DNA of 64,000 nt. Source: Allium sativum (taxonomy: Eukaryota; Streptophyta; Magnoliopsida; Asparagales; Amaryllidaceae). This document shows positions 24,481-36,220 of the stretch, piece by piece (positions within the stretch are counted from its first letter, which is position 1; every line of letters starts with the position of its first letter). The notes below the pieces were generated by a model that saw only the letters and a list, made by a program, of their open reading frames with translations, was not told the origin of the DNA and ran no database searches. The translations under genes and the position numbers were made by a program. The DNA is taken from contig CM060909.1 of assembly GCA_030737875.1 (NCBI GenBank), forward strand, positions 392,407,565-392,471,564. The letters run 5' to 3'.

Positions 24481-25645
24481 TTCCATTTAGTTTTAGTTGC
24501 TGTAATTTTCGATTTAGTCCTTCTACCTCCGATTTGTTATTTGCTTGTTCCTACCTTCGATTAGCTGCTTTAGGCCTGTTAGTTTCAATTTAAACATAGA
24601 ATTGGGACAGGCGCATAAAATGATTTGCTGGTATGAATTGAACTGGGCATGCAAATTGCAAAAGAAAGACACTTCTTTGAATATTTTGCTACTGCATAAC
24701 TGCATAATGCATTTGTTACTTGCAAACCAGCAAGCTCTTTTAGTTTTCCAAGTACTTTAACAATAGTTTTGCACTTTTAGTTTAAGCCTATTTATTTTAA
24801 TTCGGACTTGCAGTATCAAATCTGAACAACAATGAGAATCATTATGTAATTCAAACAATAGCTATTGTTTTTAGCCATTACTAGGTGTAAAAACTATTAC
24901 TGAGTGCACTACTAAGTGCAAAAATTAAAAAATGTGAACAACAATGAGAAAGTCCACTTGCTGGTTTGCTGGTTTGCAAGTCCGAACTAAAACAATAGCT
25001 ATAAAAAATTAAAAACAATGTGATTTGCAGTATTAAGCCTATTTGTTTTTATGTATATAATTATATTGCAGTATCAATTTTAATTCGGACTTGCAAACCA
25101 CCAAGCTCTTTTAGTTTTTGCACTTAGTAAGTTATCACTTGTCTATCCTCTCTCTATGATATTTGCCATACTTATTCACGCTCTTGTAGTATTTATTTCT
25201 TATTTGCTGTAAACATAAATGCTTGATGATATTTGCCATACTTATTTTTTGCTGAACCTCATATTTCTACAGATCAAAAATAAAGTGGTGGTAGGAAATA
25301 GATCAAAAATAATACAATTTTTTTTTTTTTAAAGTTGGCCAGTAGTCCTGACAATAAATAGCAGCACACAAGAAAAAAGCGAAAGAACCACGAGTCCCAA
25401 TCCCAAATCAATTGCAGCGCTCCAGTCTCCATCTAAGCGGCAAGCGAACATCAACTTTCAGTCGAAGGTATTTTAAACTTTCAGTCTCCATCTTCGATTT
25501 GATTCACGAACACGATCTGTCGCGACTCGCGAGGATACCGAACCTGAAGCCTGAAAGGCATAAACTCAATTTCAGTTGAAGCCGGAGGTTGAAGGTATTA
25601 TTTTGGATTTTCTTGTTTAAATATTTAATTGATGATTCATGGCTT
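24481..25645. other. Rearranged non-coding region
   Basis: The segment gcaaacca.caagctctttta appears at about 24723 and 25095, and its partial inverted form near 24957-24995, showing local duplication and inversion. No coding was found. Confidence 0.4.
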
Positions 25646-25717
25646 CTGCGTTGATTTAGATGCTGGCTGCTGCGTTGATTTAGATGCTGACTGCTGCGTT
25701 GGTTTAGATGCTGAAGT
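25646..25717 (+). repeat. 24-bp tandem repeat, three copies
   Basis: Units starting ctgcgttgatttagatgctg at 25646, 25670 and 25694 differ by a few bases. Confidence 0.85.
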
Positions 25718-26184
25718 TGCTGCAATAATTTTCTATTTGTAATTTTGATCAGTGGTTTGTAAAATAAAGTTATGAACATCGTCATATATGCAGACTATGC
25801 TACAGTACAATTGCAAATTAATTTTCTATTTTTGTTTTTGTTTAAAAAAGAATGCAATTCAATTTTTGATTTTATATTTTAATTTTAGGTTAGTCGTCAT
25901 ATATTAATGTGAGGATTAATTTGTAATTTTGAACATATCGAATACTTCAAAATTGGTATATTCAAATTCATATCTGACATAACTGATAATTTTATAACAA
26001 CGATTTATTTGGTAGGAGATAATGAAATTTTAGATAAATAGCTGTGTTTCCATAGGAAGTTAAGTTTAAGTTTTTTTTAGTCCAATCAATTAGTAATTTT
26101 TTTTTGCTTCAAACTATGGTTGAAAAAATTTCTGATATATTATAACTAGCAAATTATACATTCATAATTTTTTTCTCTTTGTAA

Positions 26185-26528
26185 AAAAGAAGCTTTTCAA
26201 AGCTAAAGTTGATAAAGTCTTACCTTTGTTCCACTATGTAACAAGAAAGATTAAATGGTTCGACACTTTTATCAATCAAACAAGATATGGTCAATGAACT
26301 TGAATATGACAATTAGTAGTAACTTTGCCAGTCAGAAGGCTAGAAAAATATTCAAAATTAATATTTTTCTTATACCTTGAATTATTATTGTTGAGAATAA
26401 AGTTAACTTTTTTTCCTCATCTTGTTATTTTTAAACAATATAAATTTTGATGTAATACAATTGCTTCTTTATGAGAGCATCGTTTTTGCATTTCGCTTTA
26501 GATACCAAAACTCCTAGGATCGGCCCTG
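26185..26528 (+). pseudogene. hAT transposase C-terminal relic with 3' terminus
   Basis: The plus frame reads KRSFSKLKLIKSYLCSTM, stop, QERLNGSTLLSIKQDMVNEL, then after a one-base shift NFASQKARKIF. This is the hAT dimerisation (hATC) region. A terminus ggatcggccctg ends at 26528 and matches the ends of the hAT element at 26690-28863. The 5' end is not identifiable. Confidence 0.75.
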
Positions 26529-26583
26529 CCGCCATGGCTATTACTATGTCGTTCATTGATTTTCATTCTACTCATACAAACAG

Positions 26584-26689
26584 TTGTTGCTTTGAAAGGT
26601 TTTCCAGACAGACACATAAATATCTTGATAAATGTGCCATACATAAAAGCTATGGACTGGGTGACCAAATTACTCACCGTGCACGTCCG
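26584..26689 (+). other. Exon-like segment interrupted by a hAT insertion
   Basis: After an acceptor-like atacaaacag the frame reads VVALKGFPDRHINILINV, followed by a similar stretch to 26689, where the hAT element lies in cacgtccg. I do not recognise it. It may be a piece of a captured or decayed host gene. Confidence 0.3.
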
Positions 26690-27537
26690 CAGGCCCAGCC
26701 TTCACCCTAGGCGCACTAGGCCATTGCCTAGGGTCTCAAAATCTGTAAGCCCTCAAGATGGGGGTTGGAAGGGGGGGACCACACATGCATCAATGAGCTC
26801 TCATGAAAACATACGGAAGAAGAGACTGGCGCGTGGAAGAGAATACCAATTTAGCTAGGGTTGAAATTGAGTTGCCCGATTTTAATTTAGTCCAGTTTAA
26901 ATCCAATTAGAAACAATAGCTAGGGTTGAAATCGAATGTAGAAATTGGCTCAGCTAGGTTTCAATCAGTAAAGCAACAACGAATTCCAGTTTCTAATAGG
27001 CTATTAGGTACAATTTCAATTCTCCCAATTCTCTCTAAATAGATTAATCAGTTATTGTTCAATAGAGAGTTGTTTGCGCGATATTCGAGAAAATCGGCTG
27101 TTAGAAATAGTTTCTTTACATTTCGATTTCTGAACGACAAAGATTTTGTAAAAGTTATATGAAAATTGACTTGCGGACATTTCGATTAATTCCAGTTTCT
27201 AATAGGCTATTAGGTACAAATCAAGGCAAGTTACAATTTACAAAACTGAGCATGAAAGTGTGGTTTTACTATGCGTTGAAAGTGTGTGAATAAGAAACTC
27301 AGGTTATATTAATAAGACCTTTTGTCAGTTTTTCCCCCCTTTTCTTATACGTTATAAGCATAATGCTAATTGTCTTGGTGACGTCGTATTGTTCTTAACC
27401 TTATTATTCATTACAAATGACTAGACAACAACTTTATGTTTTTAGGTTTAACTTTTTTTGACTTTCACATCACTACGAACTTTCGTTATTAAAATAGATA
27501 GATGTTGAATCAGGTATCACTATTTTTGCAGGGTATC

Positions 27538-27540
<3 letters not shown>

Positions 27541-27577
<37 letters not shown>
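27541..27577. repeat. TC microsatellite
   Basis: 37 bp of uninterrupted tc, located just upstream of the hAT transposase start. Confidence 0.95.
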
Positions 27578-27582
<5 letters not shown>

Positions 27583-27611
27583 GGGTTCAATCTCAACTTT
27601 TTAATACCATA

Positions 27612-28721
27612 ATGTCCTTTAGAAAATTTGAGTTAGGGGCGTCCAAAAGAAAGAAATAACTTGAAATTGGAAATGATTTTAGAAAACAAGCAGGCTCACT
27701 TTTTTTTTTTTGCAAAAATCAAGAGGAAGAAGTTGCTATTGAAAGCGAAGGAAATAATGTTGAAGATGATGTTCTGACAAACGAGAATGAGGTTATCGGT
27801 TTCAATGATGATCTTATGTGCAAAAACTGAGGCCGAATCCTTAGTTAAATATGAGTTTGAGAATTTTTGCTTGGCATGGTTATATGGTACACTTTATTGG
27901 ACAATGTTAATAGAGTAAGCAAAGAGTTCTAAGTAGAAGTATGCATATTGACATTGGGATGGATCATCTAAAGGTTTTGTTTTGTTTCTCCTTTTTTTTT
28001 TTTTTTTTTTTTTTTTTTTGAGAAAATGGATTTGAATCCTTTATGGTTGAAGCTGAAAAAATTGCAAATGATTTGAGGATTGAACCTTTATTTATTGAAA
28101 GACACGCAGTACGTAAAAAGAAACAATTTGATGAAAATAAATAGCGAAGAGACTACTCAATCGTCAAAAGAATCTTTTCGAGTGAATTACTTTTTGTATA
28201 TTGTGGATCAAAGTTTGTCATCATTTGAAAGTAGATTTGAACAAATTAAAAAGTGTGACGAGATATTTGGATTTTTGTATGAACTAGATAGATTGAAACT
28301 TGTTTCTTATGATATCTTGAAGTCTTCGTGTCACAACCTTGAGAATTATTTGAAACATGAGATGATTTCCGATATTGATGGAGCGGAGTTGCAAATCATA
28401 AAGGAGGTATTACCAATAAATGCAAAAAGAGTTATTGATGTATTAAATTATATTAAGAGGATGGAATCTGGATTGTCATGTTAATGCATGTATTGCTTAT
28501 ATAATATTATTGACTATTCCTGTAACCGACATCTCGGCGGAAAGAAGCTTTTCGAAACTGAAGCTATTTTCTTTCTTTCTTTTCGAACAACTATGTCACA
28601 AGGAAGATTGAATGGGTTGGCCACAATTTCTATCGGGAAGAAGATTTTAGAATCACTTGATTTAAGTATGGTGCTTAGTAAATTTACCACTCAAAATGTG
28701 AGAAAATCAAGTATAATGTAA
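27612..28721 (+). pseudogene. hAT transposase (zinc-finger/DUF4371-type family), deleted and broken
   Basis: ATG at 27612 gives MSFRKFELGASKRKK then a stop. An acidic stretch follows (EEEVAIESEGNNVEDD, about 27725-27830). After the deletion the frame resumes with KIANDLRIEPLFIERH and RKKKQFDENK, then FRVNYFLYIVDQ, RFEQIKKCDEIFGFLYELD and VLNYIKRME. The dimerisation domain follows (AERSFSKLKLF in one frame, TTMSQGRLNGLATISIG in the next). The DDE catalytic core is largely absent. The order matches plant hAT proteins of the TTF-type zinc finger group. Confidence 0.85.
27990..28019. repeat. Poly-T tract
   Basis: About 28 consecutive T at the hAT internal deletion region. Confidence 0.9.
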
Positions 28722-29110
28722 AAGTATCCTGTTCCACTTTTGTATAATCATAAATATCATTTTGTATTAATGGGATATTAGTGTTTATCATTTTTCTATT
28801 CGTTGTCTTTTATAGCCTCAAATTTTTTTTCTTAGGGCCTTTCATATCTCAGGACCGGCCCTGCACGTCCGATATATGTATATCTGCTATTACAGTATCT
28901 GTATGATAACATAATGCCTGATTAGATTATGACCAGATCTTCATCCTGTGATCAACTATTTTCAACCAATTAACGTATATTAGTATATGGCTGCAAACAA
29001 ATTGCTTTATTCAATTGTACGTTACACACGAGCGATATGTCAGTATCAATTTCTGTGTTCCATGCATTGTAATAACAATTACACATCTATTTACACATCA
29101 GTTTTGTGCA

Positions 29111-29140
29111 AACCGTGTGCGAAGCACAGGCTCGCACTCT
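29111..29140 (+). mobile_element. Helitron-like 3' end
   Basis: The sequence accgtgtgcgaagcacagg forms a short GC-rich hairpin and is followed by ctcgcactct, resembling Helitron ends with a hairpin shortly before CTAR. The final CTAG is altered. A close relative lies on the minus strand at 45021-45053. The 5' end was not located. Confidence 0.4.
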
Positions 29141-29772
29141 TCATGTTTATATTGGGAAGTTTATTTTTAAACTCACGGGGTGTCAGGGACTGAGTTAAAC
29201 CTCGATTCTTCTCCCTCCCTCAACCTAAGGGTTTATAAGAGAAACCTCAGAAAGGATTGAAAATAAAATTTGAAAATGGAAGAACTTTCCTCTGAAGGCT
29301 TGATTTTTTAGTTCAGGTTTGCCGCTTCTTCTTCTTCCTGTGCTTTTCTTCTTTTTGGGCTCAATCGAGCCCACGATGCTGAACTCATTCTCTTTGAATT
29401 TGTATCGCGATTCAGCAGTGGACTTAAGTATTTTTGTTCTGAAATGGGATCGTACATTTTACATGGGTTGTGATCCAATTTAATTCTTGGATCAGGATGG
29501 CTGCGATTCCTGAGACGTACGATCTCGCTATATTTGCAATCACAGTTCTTTTTTTCAGCTATGGATTCTGAACGGATATTGGTCACTTTACAAAATTAAC
29601 CGCCCTTGCCAGGCCTAACACAAACAGCCAGTTTCGGGGGTTCAGGCTGAAACCTTGCACCTTGGTTGATATATTTTTCTAGTTTACCATAATCTGTTAA
29701 TTGTCTGTAGACCTAAAGCTTACATAAATGTTAACCTGAAGATACCTTTTATGATCAGATATCGATACAACG
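29141..29772 (+). other. Probable upstream/5' UTR region of the host gene
   Basis: Pyrimidine-rich stretches (ttcttctccctccctc near 29208) and an acceptor-like atgatcag at 29751-29758 suggest leader exons. A 92-codon minus-strand ORF at 29308-29586 shows no motif, and I do not call it. Confidence 0.35.
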
Positions 29773-32700
29773 ATGATCTTCTCATATCGAGATGCAAAGA
29801 AGTTAGCATCACAAGTACGGCATGAAGACGAGATTCTGAACAAAAAAAGAAGGTTGCTTAAATGTTTTGTGCACACTCAAAATTTTCTTTTTTTATTATT
29901 AATCTAATCTCATAGTAAAATCAAATGAGTTAGGCAATCTCATTGGAATAGCTTGACCAAACCATAGTTGTAGAAGTAAAATTTTCTGCAGTCTGCAATT
30001 TTACATTCATTATATTTACGTTTATTACCCGTTTTAAATTTGGACTGTTTTCTATAGTGGCTTTTGCACACTGCTTAATTTTTATATTCTGATCTCCGAA
30101 TTTTTTATTACTCGCTGACATATGTAAGGGACATGATGATATAATATAATTTTGATACTGTATGCAATGACGATATTCTAGTGCAGGTGGTTGGTGGATC
30201 CCTATGTAACAACAGCAGATGGTAGTCAAAAAAAGCTTAAAAGACTCAAGTGCTTAAATGACATGTAAGCAAAAAAAGAATAACATTCCAATAATATGAT
30301 TTAAATGATTATTTTTGAACCTATTCTGCGGTGAGTATCTAGATCCCTGTTATTTTGTGCAGAAAGCAGAATAAAACAACAGAGTGTGAGTGTGTGTGTG
30401 TGTGTGACTTGTAAATGAGGAGTCAGAAATGACTTCTTAACTTGATCTTCCTTAGTGTGAATCTGATAGATGTTTATAATGGTATGGGTTATAGAGGTTT
30501 AGTGTTCTTCCTGTTTTGATTAATTCAGGTCAACATAGATATAAAGTAAGTAACCGATTGACGATATGATTATCAATGAGTCATTCACTTAAAATCAAAA
30601 TTTTCTTATAATGTTTCTAATTTTTTAGCATGGTTTTCCTGCATCCTATTCTATCCACCTGCCGTACCCCATGTTTTAACTTCATGTGTTCTATCAAAAC
30701 CAATAATGTCACCGTTGGGACATATTTGTTAAGCATGCTCCCAAACCTTTTTTTCCCCCCGAGTTTTTGCTTCATAAATTTTCAATTGTTCAGTACTTCT
30801 GCACAAACATCTTTTCAAATTATTATTACATTGCATCTGAATTGTACCATTGTTGACGTTATTTATATCTATTTTAAACGTGTGATTTTCCTTAATTGCA
30901 AGTTTGGCTGAACTTTTCTTCTTCTTGTTGTTGCTGCAGTTTCCTGAATGAGTCATTTGTAAGAAGCGATGAAGTGAGTTACATTCTTTATTTTAATGTC
31001 TTAATATCTTGTAAAATACACGTGAAAAAGTTCTTAAGCTCTACAGCAAACCCTTTATTCATTGGTTACAAATGCAATCACGTTTTAGGGGGTATTTGCC
31101 TAGGTTTATTTCTTGATTTTATGTCTTCCTGGCTTTTGATAAATCCAGTGAAATAAGATTCTCATATTTGATTTTTAGCAATTCACTATGACTTATTTAG
31201 TTGGGCATCTGCTGGAAACTGATCTGTATTTAGGTTTTTTTTTTTTTTTTAAAGCAACTGCCTTAAGTAGCACAAACAACTTATTAATTATTTATATTTA
31301 TTTGAATGGTTGGCCACATTTTATGAGGAGATGAACGGTTTGAAATTTGACACGTTATAGACAACAAATAGTGGATTATAGTTTTTTTCCTTTCTTTCTG
31401 TTTTAACAACCAAACTTTGTTGAAATTTCAACTTATCTTTCCAAACACAATTTTATTTAATTATTCACTTAAAACTACTTAAAAGTTAAAGCTCAAAGCT
31501 ACTTTCAAAATATTAGAAAAAGTCGTTTCCAAATGAACTCTTATATGCAAATTGCGATATGTTGAAAGTACGGGGATCCAATGCACAAAGCTTTTTGCAA
31601 GGCTAGTCTAGAATTTGGGAGAGGCCACCGTTGCAAACTAGTCTCTGGTTGAAGTATATGACATTCCAGGTAGTCTTGTGTGGAAATCGACAATCAAAAT
31701 ATTCGAAATTTCATCATACTATAATAGGGCATGTTGGCATACTTCAACTTTTATTCACATTCTGAACTTGATGCATATTTTGTAAACAAGTCTGAACAAT
31801 TAGATTTTTTTTTTCTAATATACTAAGCTGAATTTTTTTTGTACTCATAATCTGTATCACATCGTTATGTATATTTATGTGTATTGGTTGGAACTACCCA
31901 ATTATATACCATCATCTTAAACTGCACTATTCATGTGTATGTAATAATTTTCCCAAATAATTTTTCCAGGTTTCTTACGAAATAGTAAAAAATGAAGTTG
32001 AGAAAAGTTTTGGAGCTTATAATGGCACCCATAAACCACATCATGTTGTACAAAACTTCTTTCAAGTCTTGGCAAACTTTGATGTTGATAGCTACTCTTC
32101 AAACCCTTCCCCTTTCTTAAATAAGTTGTACACAATGATGAATGCTTTGAGCAACAAAGCTCTTTGTCATGTCAACAGTCTTATAACCAATACAGGAAAC
32201 CAGTTCGAGAAAACTCGCCCAAAAATGATGGAGATAATACAACACCATGTTCCGAGGTTTCTTGAAAAATCCAGCAAAGAAGATATTCAAATATTGATGG
32301 AAAAACTATCTGAAACTTTTAAGGATCCGAGCAACTTCCAAGAAACACACTTGTCTCTTCGTACTCCTGTCACCCGATCTCTTTTATCATCCATTCAAAA
32401 TGCTCTGGCTTTAACTAATAAGATGCCTTTACAGGATTTAATCGCCATGAATCGAAAGCTAGGCCAAGTCTCAATTGTCCCAAAATTCCCACTTCCTGTA
32501 TTTACAAGGAGAAAAGATGAACTCCTTAATGTTATAAAAAAAAGATGCCATAAGTTTCTTGCAAATCTCAAAGATGATCTTGATCTTCCAGTACCATTTG
32601 CTAAAGCGTTGTCAGTTGTGCAATTATCCCTTAAGCAAAAAACTAAATCTTTTGAAGCAATTAATTCAGAATTTTATCCTTTTTCGCCAGAGGTAATTGG

Positions 32701-34044
32701 ACTACAAAATGATATGCTTCGAGCTCTTTGGACACTTGAAAAAGTTCGAACACGTGAGCTCAAAATATTGCAACATTATGTTGATCCCAAAGGAAAAATA
32801 CCAATAAAAGCTTTTAGGAATTCTTTGAGTAAATATTTGTTAGAAATTCTTTTTGAATGTGATTTGATTGGTATTCCTGATGATGTATTGTGTATTATTG
32901 CTGCTTTGAATAGAAATTCAAGACGGAAAGCTAGACTGTTTACCAAGGAATTGGTAAATGAAGAGATAGAGGGAGTATTGGCTATTAGTAGCCAGCTTAA
33001 AAGGGTTGTATCAGATGCATTTGAAAATGAGGTGGAACCATTGGGAGGCAGTGATTATTGTGGAAACAATGATTTCGATTTAGCCGAGGATGGTTATGTA
33101 AATGCTAGTGTGGGTTGTGAAACACGCTCTTGCTTATATGATAACACAGAGGGTGCAGGGGAGTCTAATGGTTTTATATACATGGATAATGATATTACAT
33201 CGGATGCAGATGTTTCTGAATCTAATGACAGTCGCATTAAAGAAGCTGGTAGTATTGATGGTTTCATAAAGAAACTACCAGCTATGGAGCACTCAGATAA
33301 TATTGATTTCATGGCTGTTGACACCAGTAAGAAACACAATTTGAAGGCTGAAAATGAAATTACATCTCAACATTTGTGCCAAGAAGGAAGTTCATTGATG
33401 AAAGATAACTTTATCCAGGAGATATGTGATGAGACAAGCTTGGTCACATATAAACTTATTGGTCGTATATTGGATAAATTTATACATGTAAACGGCGGAA
33501 GCTATGATGAAATGACTAGATATTATCTGAGAGGACAATCTTCTTTAGAACCTCAAGGTAGTAAAACATATGTTCAGATAATTTTGTTTATGCGTTAGAA
33601 TAACTGGAATGATGTATTAGTCCAAATTTCTTATACACATTTCTAATATCCTCGAATCTTGATCCTAAAAATTGATTTGTGGCAACTATTAACCAAGCTG
33701 AGGTAGTATTCCTGTTGAAACCAATGTGCCCTCAGTGGTTTTCTTGAATTAACCTACTTATACTAGTTAGCAATTTTGCTTGTTGAACATTTTTTTTTTC
33801 CTTCAGATGTTGTTGAGCTTTTGAAACCTTCAACAAAGATGAAGAGTGAAATCCTTGCAGAGTCTTTGCAGGAAGTGCTTCCTAACATGTCAAATAGGTA
33901 TATTATATTTTAGAGGACAATATATGCAGTAAATAAAATATTTTCATGTTTTCCTGTTGCTGATCTGTATGCTTTTTTAATACCTTTTTTTAATGCAGTT
34001 GTCTCAAAAGAGTAAAGAGGTTGATGGATCTTGAGGAAAATTGA
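29773..34044 (+). CDS. Conserved-looking plant protein of unknown function, six exons, 638 aa
   Basis: Exons 29773-29852, 30187-30264, 30940-30973, 31970-33557, 33807-33897 and 33999-34044 join without frame breaks through GT-AG introns and total 1917 nt including the TGA stop. Residues 1-64 come from three tiny exons (KKLASQVRHEDEIL, RRWLVDPYVTTADGS, LNESFVRSDE). Residues 65-594 come from one large exon, predicted mainly helical and basic in its first half (EKTRPKMMEIIQHHVPRFLE, FTRRKDELLNVIKKR), then an acidic, Ser/Asn-rich low-complexity stretch at about 400-530. The C-terminus ends KRVKRLMDLEEN. There is no signal peptide or membrane segment. I do not recognise the family. Length and clean splicing argue for a live gene. 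The start may lie further upstream, because an acceptor-like site precedes the ATG. Confidence 0.85.
30385..30407. repeat. GT microsatellite
   Basis: gtgtgag followed by about eight tg units, within intron 2 of the host gene. Confidence 0.8.
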
Positions 34045-36106
34045 AAGAAATAAGCAAATACTATCATGAGATAATGGAATCTAACTTTACATCAAGTTGC
34101 TGCTTGAAACTCATACGTGTTTATTGAGCGTATGCAGGTATGGTCCACAGTTGGTAAAAAAATGTTAGAGCATACACAACAGGGGCATTTTGAATAGTAC
34201 AGTGTAGTGTTTGAGTATAATACTTCATAAAGTTGCTATTGCGTAGTGGTATTTGACTATCCGAAGCGAATAATTAGGGGTGAGGTTAGGCTTGTCAAAA
34301 TCACGCTTGACCCTTTAACCCAACCCACATAACCCAGTTTTAACCTGTTAGGGTCGGACCCATCTTTCGCTTTCTTATACCGGGTCAAAACCATTTAACC
34401 CATGTGAAAATTACATCGACCCTGTTTAATCCTTGACCCATTTCATACAATAAACCCTACGTCACGATCCCCAAATCAATTTCATCGTTGCTGATTTTTC
34501 TGTCTTGAATTCAACAACTTTTATACTATCTTAAACAACATTACATCGGCACACAAAATCATCTTCCAATATGAGAATTATTGAAGGAGTTGAACCTGAT
34601 AACAGAAGAAGAATGTACGGGTTTTTATTTTTCTATATTTTGATTTGTATTGAATCTCTAACAATGTTTTTCTAACCTTAAAACAACATCAAATCAATGT
34701 AAAAAATCATCTTCCTATCTTTAATGATGCATTGGATCTCTAACGATGCTGATTTATCAAAGGAGCTGAACCTGTACAAATTATCGACGTTGTACTTTCT
34801 GCAGTGGGATTTTGTTACTTGTAAATATAATTTTTTGGAATTGGGCGTATATTTTCTGTGATTTTATGTGAAGTAACTAGAATTTGATACCAGTCAAGTT
34901 TGTGCATAGCCTGGTTGTTAGTAAATCTAATGCATATTTGTTGTGTTAATGGCAGGTTAAAATAGTTAATCAATATTTTTTGCTATGTTGGCCAAAATTA
35001 TTTTTGCTCTACCAATCAATTTTCGTTTATAATACAAATTAAGGTACCAGTTAAGAGGAGAGATTGCCAACTTGATATCACAGTGAATTTTGCCAACTTG
35101 GCAAAAGTAGTCTAATCTGTATATGGCTTTGGAAGTCGCAATGTCTGCAAGTTTTAGAATGAGATGTCTAGTTAGAAACAAAACGCAAGCCATGTTAACA
35201 TGTAATGATATCATTTTGTGTGTATATTTCTTTGTTTCTTATATTGGAACAACAAAATGGGGGCAGAGAACAATCTGGACTAATTCTCCTCTGCCCTGCT
35301 CCAATAGTTACTATTCAGACTAATCAAGAACCAATAATTTTAAAGACTCACTAGAAATTGCCGTGCTGCTTGATGTCTGACTTATTTACCTGGGGATTAT
35401 TTACCTTGGATTTCTTTTCTATTTGCGCATGAATTATGTTGTTGCATAATTTGCCTAGATGCTCCTAAAACTTTCATGAAGTACATATTATATTGTCAAA
35501 AACATGAGGGATTGATACAATCTTACAGTTGAAATCAAAATCATCTTTATTTGCCTGAATGATATATCTACATTGACAATATTAAAAAAAAAAAAAAAAA
35601 CTTAGATTTATGTTCAATTCTTTGAACTATCTTAACCTGGTACCAGCTTGAAATAGGTTAAAGGAGCTAAAACTAAGACAGTTTATAATACGAATTAAGG
35701 TTGCCACAGAGTCTTGATAATATAAATATGAAGTTGAAAGTTGATAAAATAGGTATGACCACCATTTATGTTTGCGGTTTCCGAACCTGAGTTTGCAAAT
35801 CCAACTGGAAATGATTTGCAAACTTGGGTGCATCAAGTTCAATCTATGAATTTTCTACAGGATACTGTCGATGGTTTGATGAATGTAAGTAAACTTTGGA
35901 ATAAAGAAATTGAATCATAATCAACAGTTCAGTGTAGGAAAGAAATGAATGAACAAAGAATAGAGACTGAATTTCCTGCGACCTCATTTTGTTATGGTTG
36001 AACATGTAAACTGGCTGATTTGAATGCTGATTAATATTTTTATCTTTATTTTGAAAGTCAGCATTGTGTATTTTTGAAATGCTTCATTTATGTCCTTTTT
36101 TCCCTT
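34045..36106. other. 3' flank and intergenic sequence
   Basis: Includes the likely 3' UTR of the host gene. 34285-34445 is rich in ggttaa / gaccc units (aacccaacccac, gggtcaaaacc) that resemble the body of hAT-like MITEs, but without identifiable ends. A poly-A tract lies at about 35584-35600. I see no gene. Confidence 0.4.
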
Positions 36107-36220
36107 TCTGAGAATGAAATATTTGCCAACATTTGGATTAGTTTTTGATACTTGAGGATGAAGGCTTCTGTATTTTAATGTTTCTGAGAATGAAATATTT
36201 GCCAACATTTGGATTAGTTT
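36107..36220 (+). repeat. Two 38-bp direct repeats
   Basis: The block tctgagaatgaaatatttgc to ggattagttt occurs at 36107-36144 and 36183-36220, 76 bp apart. Confidence 0.85.

Larger units (their letters stand above)
26690..28863 (+). mobile_element. Internally deleted hAT element (2174 bp)
   Basis: Ends caggcccagcc and ggaccggccctg are imperfect inverted repeats, flanked by a perfect 8-bp duplication cacgtccg (26682-26689 and 28864-28871). The inside holds both ends of a hAT transposase gene, but the central catalytic part is missing. The exact duplication suggests insertion later than the neighbouring relics. Confidence 0.88.

Noticed and set aside
29308..29586. 92-codon minus-strand ORF as a gene
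   Set aside because: No motif, no clear start context, and it lies in the probable leader of the plus-strand gene.
34285..34445. Complete MITE
   Set aside because: The gggttaa-rich body is present, but I could not find matching terminal repeats or a target duplication.
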